Positions 56,041-64,000 of a stretch of DNA of 64,000 bases are shown here, in pieces (the stretch's first letter is position 1; the number at the start of each line of letters is the position of its first letter). Origin of the DNA: Euclidia mi (taxonomy: Eukaryota > Arthropoda > Insecta > Lepidoptera > Erebidae); NCBI GenBank assembly GCA_944739405.2, contig OX123182.2:45509598-45573597 (forward strand). The letters are read 5' to 3'. The notes under the pieces are model-generated. The model worked only from the letters and a program-made list of their open reading frames with translations, ran no database searches and was not told where the DNA came from. Made by a program: the position numbers and the translations under genes.

Positions 56041-56461
56041 GTCACAACATGTTTCAAAGAGCTTAACTTTTCTGACATCCTCGGACTTATACAAATTTAT
56101 ACACAGCTGGATGTTTACACGGATGACCGGGCTCTCTCAAACATTTGCCCTTGGGGCACCCTGTTTGTCTCGTGTACAATTTGTAAATAATTTATATCAA
56201 TTCCTTTAAAATGTTTGACGTATAATAAAAATGGAGGGACGCGTCTCACGGAAATGGTATGAACGTTACGTACTTATTTATAAGGATACTAAAATAAATC
56301 TTTTATGACACATTTTCATATTTTCTTGACCTCGTTTCGAATATGAACCATCGAATATCTATTTATTTGAAGTCAGTGTAAGAGTGCTTTTAGTATTTGG
56401 CGATTCTGCTGTCCAGTTGTTGCGCTTGTAAGACTTGACTTGCTTTTTGTTATGGATGGGC
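56041..56461. other. AT-rich sequence, nothing recognised
   Basis: No supported feature. Confidence 0.35.
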
Positions 56462-56523
56462 AAAGTTAAGCAATGGATGCAGAAGTCTCCACTCGGATGG
56501 GTGACCGCCTGTTGTGGCTTTTA
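56462..56523 (+). repeat. 5S rRNA-derived fragment
   Basis: AAAGTTAAGCAATG, then ACTCGGATGGGTGACCGCCT and GTTGTGGCTTTT correspond to the internal promoter (box A and box C) and 3' part of eukaryotic 5S rRNA, with a gap before the terminal segment. The 5' half is absent. Most likely a 5S pseudogene or the head of a 5S-derived SINE. Read-through frames here are not genes. Confidence 0.7.
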
Positions 56524-58870
56524 CAAGTCAATTCTGAATGTTGTCTCAAAACAAGAACCATCAAAACTTGTCGAAAGCCTTTGGATGTCCTATAACAATT
56601 TTGGGATTTGGCGAAAAACTAAAATTCCTTAATCTCTAATATAGTGCTGGCCAAAATCTGGCGCGATAGATGGCGCGATGTTGTCGAGGTATAGTAAACA
56701 AGAACTGCGTGAATAAATTAAAATTAATGACATCTAATTTATAAAAAGTTTGAACGTTCCAATTTTATTATTTATATTAATGGGTCATTTTCACAAAAAG
56801 TGTACATTCGGGTTTTGGGGGTGTCCCACAACTTTTGATAAATATTTAACGAATAATTTCCGCATTTAAGAAAAACAACACTAAAAATGAGGATCTATGG
56901 TTAGTTTTTAACAATATTATATGTTATTGCTACATAAAAACAGTCATATAATACCGTAATTTCCAAAAATACTAGTAGAAGGTACCAATTTTAGCGCTGT
57001 CCCACTACCAATTACACTAAAATAACATAACTTTTATACATTTTGTTGACTTATTTATACTAATATGATTGATTTTTCAGAAAGTATAGTTGTTTACGAT
57101 TTTCTTTATAATTGCAGAAATAGTGTAACATTACACAAAATATTTAAATAATTGTATTTATGTTGGGACATAAATTAGCTAAGGTGGAAAATTCCCTTCC
57201 GAAACCCCATTTTTTACGAAAGATCGCAATTAAAACTACCACTTATACATATTTTTTGTCGATTAGTAACATTTGTAAGGCTGTCATTGGTTTTACCACA
57301 ATGATTCGTCCATTTTTACGGCGACCAGCGGACGATGAAACACGCACTTTAGTAACGGTCAGTTTTTGATATTCCACAACCGCAACCAATTTCAAAGTAA
57401 TTTTTCAATTTTATTTCTTGCAAATTATTTTGAAATCTTTATAAACTTTCAGTGAACCCAATTTAATACCAAGCTTGTTGGTCTGATGTGTTAGTTAAAA
57501 ATAAATTAAACAAAAATGTTTAAAGGTAGACTTCCGATACCACCGTTCCGTTACCAAAACGCAGGTAACGTAGAATTGGAACCAAAAGTTTCGGAATGGA
57601 TTTCTTAGGAAAATGGTACATTATATTCATGTCACTCACTCCATTCCGCTACTGGAACAGTCAATTCCATGACTGTCCTATTATATATTTAGATTTAAAT
57701 ATAATTTTAAGAGCGAAATCCCATCTGATTGTCATCAAATTTTGATAATTTAGAGGGTAATAATTTTATGAATATAAATTAAAAAAGAGTTCTTATATTG
57801 TTGCCTAATTGAGTAAATTACGAAAAAGAATGTAACTAATTTCGTCCAAAGAGTAACGTAATGGAAAATAAATTGATAAAAATGTATGTTTTTTATTAGT
57901 GATTTCATTTTTTCTTTATTTTATATTGAAGTACAAACCATTACTAATAAATAATACCAGTTGATTAAATCCACGCGTGTTTTATTTTATTTCTATAACC
58001 GAAAGCTTATAGTTACGGAATGGAAGAATTTTTGTTTCCCAAGGGCATTAAATTACCTATTTTTAATTAAATACTACAGAATAAGGTGTTATTTTATTAT
58101 TTTCATATATTGCACGAAATACCACTTGTGAATGTAATGAAAAACAAACGAACTAAACAAAAAAATAAATTTCGACATATTTGAAACAGTGTACAGTTTT
58201 TGTGAAAATGACCCTAATAGCAATAGACCGAAATTCTGTCGACCCATGTTATATATCTTGCTGTCTACAGCTATTATTAGCCTGTCTTTATTATCAACAT
58301 GCAAATCACTCCTCATTCATCTTAATTTCAAATTTGCCTTTCAATTATATAGCAAAACCAATTTGATAAAATCGATTTGAAAGCTAATGTAATATAGGCA
58401 AACACTTTGTCAAACAAAGCGTTACGACTTAACAGCTAATTACAATTGACAACTATAGATTTCCGAATTAATAAGTGAGCTATCAGTAATTGGTTTTACC
58501 AACGCATTATGGCGTATTGCGCATAATTTGTATGAATACTATACGATAAAAGAAATTAAAGTTAAAGGAAGAAAAATGCAAAAACATCGAATGTGTTCCG
58601 GCGTTTCGTCGCAGGAAGTTTTTTATATTTAGCTAGGAAAAACCTGATATTTCGGCACTGTTGCAAGCGCCATGTTCACGGATGTACACACGATATATCG
58701 GTTACTCCAAACAAAAGTACGTGGTATATATCCCGAAAGACAATTTAAAATAACTACCTATGTAATTTCTGAATTGATTACCCTCCATGGATTGTCACTG
58801 AACTAAAATTATCATCGTCCAAGCGTTAGGTATCCCAGTTGCAACCAAAACTTCGCTTTACAACCAGATT
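56524..58870. other. AT-rich sequence, nothing recognised
   Basis: Several short frames (57160-57369, 58181-58380) have no recognisable domain. No Coq5 exon found here on the minus strand. Confidence 0.35.
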
Positions 58871-58872
58871 TG

Positions 58873-58943
58873 ACAAAATATTAGCTTTTCCACAGAGTGA
58901 CTGCCGTCTGACCTCCACAACCCAGACATAGCGATATTCCATG
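58873..58943 (-). repeat. SINE 3' fragment
   Basis: On the minus strand ACCATGGAATATCGCTATG, then GAGGTCAGACGGCAGTC and TGTGGAAAAGCTAATATT match the 3' half of the SINE at 31950-32322. Confidence 0.65.
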
Positions 58944-58945
58944 GT

Positions 58946-59200
58946 TTGTACGAGATTAATTTTAGATTGCACTGGCTCGGTCAAGTTAAGGCTCTGGTTA
59001 AGAGAGCGTATGTGGGTCGACCAGCAGGACGTCGTCCTGTTGGTCGCCCCAGATACCGATGGAAAGAGGTTGTGGAGCAAGATCTTAAGGCACTTCAAGC
59101 TGATGAATGGCGAGAAGTGGCCAAAGATCGGGTGAAGTGGTGTTCTCTCGTATTGGAGGCCAAGGCACACTTTGGGTCGATCAGCCATTGGAGGTAGTAA
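58946..59200 (+). pseudogene. RTE-like LINE C-terminal ORF fragment
   Basis: 83-codon open frame with LHWLGQVK, AGRRPVGRPRYRWKEVVEQD and DEWREVAKDRVKWCSLVLEA, ending HFGSISHWR. The G-R-P-x-x-R-W and A-x-D-R-x-x-W pattern is the signature C-terminus of RTE-type LINE polyproteins. No RT remains; it is a 5'-truncated insertion. It lies between the Coq5 exon at 59274 and the SINE piece. Confidence 0.8.
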
Positions 59201-59273
59201 GTATGTACCTAAGACTTAAAATAACGTTGTACTTATGTTGAATACTATAATATTGATCATTATACAAACTGAC

Positions 59274-59412
59274 CTTATCAATGTGCGTACAGTTTCTGAT
59301 ACCGAACGCGATAGTGTAAGCGTTGTAGCTTTCATCAGGGAAGTCTAGCTTCTCAGCGTTACCGCACACCCAGTCGATGTCCACGCTGCAGTTGTCAGGG
59401 GTGTAGCCTAGC
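59274..59412 (-). CDS. Coq5: Coq5 internal exon (ubiquinone C-methyltransferase)
   Basis: 139-bp exon with acceptor TTGTAG|G and donor AAG|GTCAGT on the minus strand. It completes a split lysine codon and then encodes 46 residues, including WVCGNAEKLDFPDES and YTIAFGIRNCTHIDK. The latter is the hallmark of the UbiE/COQ5 methyltransferase family. The enzyme is a mitochondrial matrix SAM-dependent methyltransferase that methylates the benzoquinol ring in coenzyme Q synthesis. The exon covers methyltransferase motif II-III. It joins in phase with the exon at 60859-60985. The next 3' exon, expected to carry the R-V-L-K-P-G-G motif, was not found at lower coordinates. Confidence 0.92.
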
Positions 59413-59739
59413 CTACAACCAAATAGTATGCAATTTAGCTTTAAACTCTTTTCCTTTTAAAAGGAATTAAATGACAGTCGGACTCGGAATAAATCCTGTG
59501 TCGAAGGGGACTTTTCAGACACGCAATCAACGGACACAATGAACACCCAGACTCGAAAAAACTATTTATGGATCATACAGTGTTGTCTCGTGTTGGAATC
59601 GAACCTGCAACACTCGACGCAGTGTCTAACGGCGAGTGCATTCTCATTTGGCATTTGAAATAAATATCCTGCACAATTCCACTTTAGAACTCCTTTCCAC
59701 TAGCGTTTATCGCTGTCCAAACAACAACTGCGGACAGTC

Positions 59740-59960
59740 ACGGCCGCCTACACAGCACACGGATCCTTTAATAAGCACCTATTTACTATAGGTATCACCG
59801 ACAGCCCGCTGTGCAGGGCCTGACAGGACCAGACGGCAGCCCACCTGCTCTTCGACTGCCCTGAGGTCTCACAGTATAGGCAGTAGGCCACATCAAGAGT
59901 TTGCTGGCCTTCCTCGATGAGCTGGGGTGGCTCGAGTGACAAGAAACAAGACCATTCCCA
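59740..59960 (+). pseudogene. LINE C-terminal zinc-knuckle fragment
   Basis: In one plus frame: AHGSFNKHLFTIGITDSPLC, then a TGA, then AAHLLFDCPEVSQYRQ, then a TAG. The G-H-G-x-F-x-x-H-L, C-x-x-C and H-L-L-F-x-C pattern is the RNase H-distal C-terminus of Jockey/R1-type LINEs. Two stops show it is dead. Confidence 0.75.
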
Positions 59961-60497
59961 CCCGCACGCAAAATACACGCCAGGAGGTGGCGTTGCAGAA
60001 ACAGCCCGTGCTACCAAGTACCTACCTAGCGTTTATCGAGTGAAGGTGTTCAATATGCGTGGCGTTTCCTCTGCAGTTAATGAAACGCTATCCAACCGTA
60101 GCAGTGGCAGATCCAGAGTCAATGAGCTTTTAGTGTTGCCCTTGATAAAACCTTCCTTCACCAGTATCTAGCTCCGCCTCCTCCATACCAAAATACGAAA
60201 TCAAATCCTGAATCCACTCACATACAATTTGCAGCAAGCTAGAAGTTACCCATCAAAGATGCCGCGCATACGTTCCACGAACGCTAGTGTATAGACTATA
60301 GAGGCTCTAACGGTGCGTTCACGACCTGCCGGTAGTGGCATCGTTTTCGATGTAAGTACATGGTGTGTTTACACAGACGCGAAATCGTCCACGGCGCGCG
60401 GCCTCGGTGGAGTAAAGCATGTCATAGACATCGAAACTCGCTGCGTCTGTAGGATTTGAACGGGCCTTAAGCGCGTTGCTTTCAAAATCATGTCTTA

Positions 60498-60735
60498 ATA
60501 CATACATACATATGCTCACGCTTTTTTCCCGTCGCGGTAGGCAGAGACAACAGAACGCCACTTGCTTCTATCCTTGCAAACCTCACGCGCTTCCTCTACA
60601 TTCATTATTCTTTTCATACATGCTCGCCGGTTACGCGGACATTTCCGTTTTTCAAGACGTCCCCGATTTGGTCGACGAACGTCTTACGAGGTCGGCCGCA
60701 ACCGGCCCATACACCTCTGCCATATATACGTATTT
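60498..60735 (-). pseudogene. LINE 3' end with C-terminal ORF fragment
   Basis: The minus strand encodes GCGRPRKTFVDQIGDVLKNG and, after a frameshift, MKRIMNVEEAREVCKDRSKW followed by RSVVSAYRDGKKA and a stop at 60516-60518. It is followed by (GTAT)n. Same family as 15955-16139. Confidence 0.75.
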
Positions 60736-60858
60736 GATTCGTCAATTTTTCTTCACTCATTCGCTCCACGTGTCAAAACCATTTCAGCATTCCTTTCTCA
60801 ATCCTTGTCACGACATCTTCTTTCAGGCAATGTCTTAATAATGTGTTTTATTCCTTAC

Positions 60859-60985
60859 TTCTGTGCTCTGGCTTTGCCAACGTCCAGCATGTGTTGGTTA
60901 ATGTCTCACACTGTGACACTGCTGCGGCCCGTGTGCTCAGTTTTAAGGTTGCGCAGGTACTCAATATATCTGAATGTTATGTCAC
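60859..60985 (-). CDS. Coq5: Coq5 internal exon, upstream of 59274-59412
   Basis: 127-bp exon with acceptor CTCCAG|GT and donor CAGAA|GTAAGG on the minus strand. Its first two bases complete a glycine codon (the G-x-G of the SAM site, partly in the missing upstream exon). It continues DITFRYIEYLRNLK and SVTVCDINQHMLDVGKARAQ. V-C-D-I-N is the acidic SAM-ribose loop of COQ5/UbiE. The last two bases pair with the first base of the next exon to form lysine, and the combined frame matches the family without gaps. Upstream exons (mitochondrial presequence, L-D-V-A-G-G motif) were not found within 60986-64000. Confidence 0.92.
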
Positions 60986-61970
60986 CTGGAGTACAACAAA
61001 AATATTACTAAGCTTATTTCATACACATTGTATATGACACGCTGCAGAACACAGCAAAATACTAACGAGAGAGTTGGAAGCACAGAATATTGTAGGGGTG
61101 TCACTTTGTAAAGGCCGCTGAACACAGAGCCGGCGACACGGGCCGCCGGCTTTTGCCGCGCGGCACGTGCCGCCAGCTTTTGCCGGGCATCGGTACCACC
61201 GGCATCTGCCGCAGAAAGACGCCGGGCTTCATTCCAGTTGTATAGAACGACCACCAAGTAGCAAGTTGCAACCCGCGCGGCACGCCGGCATACCCAGGCG
61301 GCCATACCGGCGGCACTATGTGTAGGAGCCTTAACAAACCATAACAGATTTACGCTAAATACAGTCCACTCAGCAGAGTGATGATTTCGATTTGTATAAT
61401 AGTAATTGTAAAAAAACAAAATGCAATAATAGATTAATTGTTTTTAATTTTACGTTGCTTAACTATTCACTCATATTGATATAGTAGGTAAACGTTATTA
61501 ATAAATATTTCGTGTTCATGAGCTTTAAATATGCCAACAAATATCTCGATGAAACGAACTCGCATTTCACCATTTTTATCTAATAAGAACGGAACAAGCT
61601 TGCGATTCAACTATGCAATTTTTTTAAAATTTAAATCGTCGTAGGCTAGATTTTCCTGGAATTTGGCTGACATAATAATATGACGACGACTTCACAATAA
61701 TGTAAATGAATATAAATAGCTTTTGTCGAAATAACTAAGGCTTTTTTTATCTTTGTTTTTAATTTGGGTTTTTTATCCTGCAAGGATTTGTCAACCCCAT
61801 CGTACCTTATTATAAATTAAGTTTCGATGGGGTTAAGATCTATTTTCTATTAATGACACGAATCACTGTTGTATAATGTTTACTAACTGACACAACTTTA
61901 TTGCCTCATCTGATTTCGGTTTTGATAAAATACTTTGAACTATTCCTACATCCATTATATTTAAGTTTAA
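60986..61970. other. presumed Coq5 intron with GC-rich repeat
   Basis: 61110-61330 is markedly GC-rich, with repeated GCCGGCTTTTGCCG / GCCAGCTTTTGCCG and CCGGCGGCAC. It probably is a MITE-like repeat whose long minus frames (60982-61419, 61101-61337) are composition by-products. The rest is AT-rich with no element identified. Confidence 0.45.
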
Positions 61971-62260
61971 TTATTTCATTAGTGATTCGCGTTCACTACT
62001 ATTTCGGACACACTCCATCAGCAAATGTTGCACATCTTCAATTTGATTGCAGGTAGTACAAAGTGGTGAATTAATTTTCTTCATTAAGTTTGCAAATTTT
62101 GCTGATGGATAGTGTCCGGATCGAAGTCTAAGAGCTAGTTTTACATAATTCCTACTTAATCTAGTGTCATCAAACCAGGGTGAACTGAGAATCTCTCCCT
62201 GTATGCTTCTGTACCATATGCCTTTGTCCTTTTGCCCTACTGATATGGTTAAATAACTAA
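61971..62260 (-). pseudogene. LINE RNase H-distal C-terminal fragment
   Basis: An open minus frame of about 95 codons ends at 61971-61973. It contains GIWYRSIQGEILSSPWF, KLALRLRSGHYPSAKFANLM and PLCTTCNQIEDVQHLLMEC. R-L-R-S-G-H followed by C-x-x-C and H-L-L-M-x-C is the C-terminus of Jockey/R1-group LINEs. No stops within, no start. It is a different subfamily from 59740-59960. Confidence 0.8.
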
Positions 62261-64000
62261 GGCTAAAAACTAATGTTTATCAATAATGAGATTCGTTGCT
62301 AACCGTTGTAGTGAATTGATTGTAGTATCGAAATTGAGGTGATCACTGTCGTTAGTTTAGTTTCTTTCAATTTTTGCTTCTAACTTAGGTATTCGGACCA
62401 AAATGCTTTATATTTCTGTCTACCGCAGCTTTGAATTTTTCTTTTTTATGTTTGTACGTACACAATTTAATAATTTTTACGCAAGAGCAAGTTAACTGAC
62501 ACGCAACAAATGTAGCTGAAAAATGATAGATGAGAGTGTCATTTTTCAAAGTACTGTTGTACTGTATGTAAAATGTATGATAAACAAAATTATGCTAATT
62601 TTGCAAGCACAAAGCTTGACGTACCTTTCAGAATTTCAAAATTAAAAAGTTAATGTCATGTTGTGGTTTACGCCTTTTGGGCTGGTAATTTTTGAGCGGC
62701 CGGCCGGCGACAATGACAGTTTTTTCATCATTTGGCACTTTCAAACTTCATTAATACATCTTTGATTTTGCCTTGTTTTCTTCAATTTATTTTAAAATTA
62801 TTGCAAGTATTGCTTGCAAACAATGTAGGTTATTCCACATTCCGACGTTTCATAAACAATTTGTTGAAATGTTTTTTTCTACGGATAAAATCACAACAAA
62901 GCTCGAGGCAAGTATTTATAGTTCAAACTATCGTTATATACTAACGGTTCAAACAAACAGTTATCAGGCGTGACCGTCGAACTCATAACACAATTGACTG
63001 TTATTGTGCAATGTTTTATAACAATACTGCTACGTGAGTTTACTTCATTCCATGAGCATAAACACATAATATCCAATAAACCAAAATTTGAGTATCGCGA
63101 TTCGTTGCATTGGATACTCAGGTAGTAAGACCATCTAAAGATATTATAATATATAATTCTGGGCTCTAACACAAATGCAGTCTAGTATCACACTCGTATA
63201 GTCCAAGACGGTGTATTCAAAGGACCAGGAAGTGACGGAAAAAGTACGAAACGTGATTTTAGAGATGCAGTACTGGAACACTACCATATTCCTAACTACG
63301 AGTTTCTATGGATCAACTCTTGAGAGAGATCGCAATTCCATATCTGATCTATCTAAAATTCAAAACCTGTAGCAAATGATCGGCAGAAGCTTACACTGCA
63401 ACTGAAATACTAAGGCATAAATAGGCTATAAACATAGTACAAATATTGATGGCACCGACACAGCAAACGTATCCAAAGGGCTATTATATCTATTCACTAT
63501 TCAAATCTTTTGGCAAAGTAAAAGTCAGATATTTTAAGCATTTCTAAAGGTTGCCTGTAATAAAATACTTTAAACGATTAGCCCGCTCTTTATTCGTAAT
63601 TTTATTTTGTACTTTTCTCTGTAAGCAAAGTAAATATATAGCTGTAACCACAGTAACGACTATTTTATTCTAAATACGCTGCAAATCTTTTTGCCTTCAT
63701 AAAATTCAGTTTTCAGCTTTTACTTACGAAAATTAAAAGGCCAAATTTCGCCTCCACAATACAAGTTTGTAACAAAATTTAAAAGAGTTTTAGTAGAATG
63801 CCATCTGAATATTAAAATTTATCAGTTTTGGCAACGCGATTTTAAAATTTTTTTTACGTATGAAAACGTGCCACTAAATTGTTGGTGCCAAGGATTTTAA
63901 TCCTGTTTAACGCGTTTTTCAATGTAGCATAATGGGATAGGAACCGATACGCATAAATTATGGTTGGCATGTAATACTCTCAACATTAGGTTTATAGATT
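62261..64000. other. AT-rich sequence, nothing recognised
   Basis: Short frames (62732-62973, 62891-63172) have no recognisable domain. No Coq5 exon seen. Confidence 0.35.

Larger units (their letters stand above)
59413..60858 (-). other. Coq5 intron loaded with repeats
   Basis: 1446-bp intron, GTAAGG donor and TTGTAG acceptor on the minus strand. It contains a tRNA-like SINE scrap with GGTTCGATTCC at about 59580-59650, a plus-strand LINE protein fragment (59740-59960), and a LINE 3' end (60498-60735). No branch point is assigned. Confidence 0.8.

Noticed and set aside
60982..61419. 145-codon minus frame rich in Ala and Arg
   Set aside because: Driven by the GC-rich repeat block at 61110-61330; no recognisable protein family.

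Overview
This window reads as nuclear DNA of an insect, almost certainly a moth or butterfly (Lepidoptera). It is AT-rich and nearly free of host genes, with most recognisable sequence belonging to transposable elements. Evidence for Lepidoptera includes SINEs and LINEs ending in GTATGTATG tails, the AACCGACTTCAAAAA and GGGTTCCGTAC / CGACTCGCACTT repeat families, many short Helitron-like CTAG-ended elements, and an errantivirus whose env resembles baculovirus F proteins.

The only host gene I can support is Coq5 (ubiquinone C-methyltransferase). Two of its internal exons lie on the minus strand at 60859-60985 and 59274-59412, joined in phase across a 1446-bp intron. Its other exons were not found in the window.

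Layout from left to right. 457-2745: a Helitron-like element holding a degenerate 135-bp tandem array and a SINE with a 12-bp target duplication. 3283-7280: a structurally complete but non-coding LTR element, LTRs about 99% identical, target duplication CGAC. 8130-9300: a degenerate 120-bp minisatellite. 9484-9797: a foldback repeat. 10896-13446: an internally deleted Gypsy element, target duplication ATTG. 13451-24000: mostly anonymous AT-rich DNA with small Helitrons, LINE 3' ends and hairpins. 24148-24653: a broken OTU-type cysteine protease ORF. 25010-27694: a 5'-truncated LINE with endonuclease and reverse transcriptase on the minus strand. 31431-32339: two tRNA-derived SINEs. 32770-34267: a hAT element (target duplication GTTGTCTG) containing a second 8-bp-duplication element. 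34307-43029: a young minus-strand errantivirus with 246-bp LTRs, gag, pol and env. 46152-46912 and 54704-56040: two Penelope-like copies with GIY-YIG endonuclease. 48028-54146: a 120-bp satellite split by a SINE, itself split by a hAT element, a 2.9-kb TIR element and a LINE end. 58941-62260: LINE protein fragments and the Coq5 exons.

The interest lies mostly in the insertion order, which can be read from exact target duplications. Three elements are young by LTR identity or intact duplications, and one small hAT-like element has inserted independently, in opposite relative orientation, into both hAT copies. The errantivirus has an unusual Pol with an N-terminal array of 20-residue repeats and a TAATG gag/pol junction, but carries several inactivating changes.
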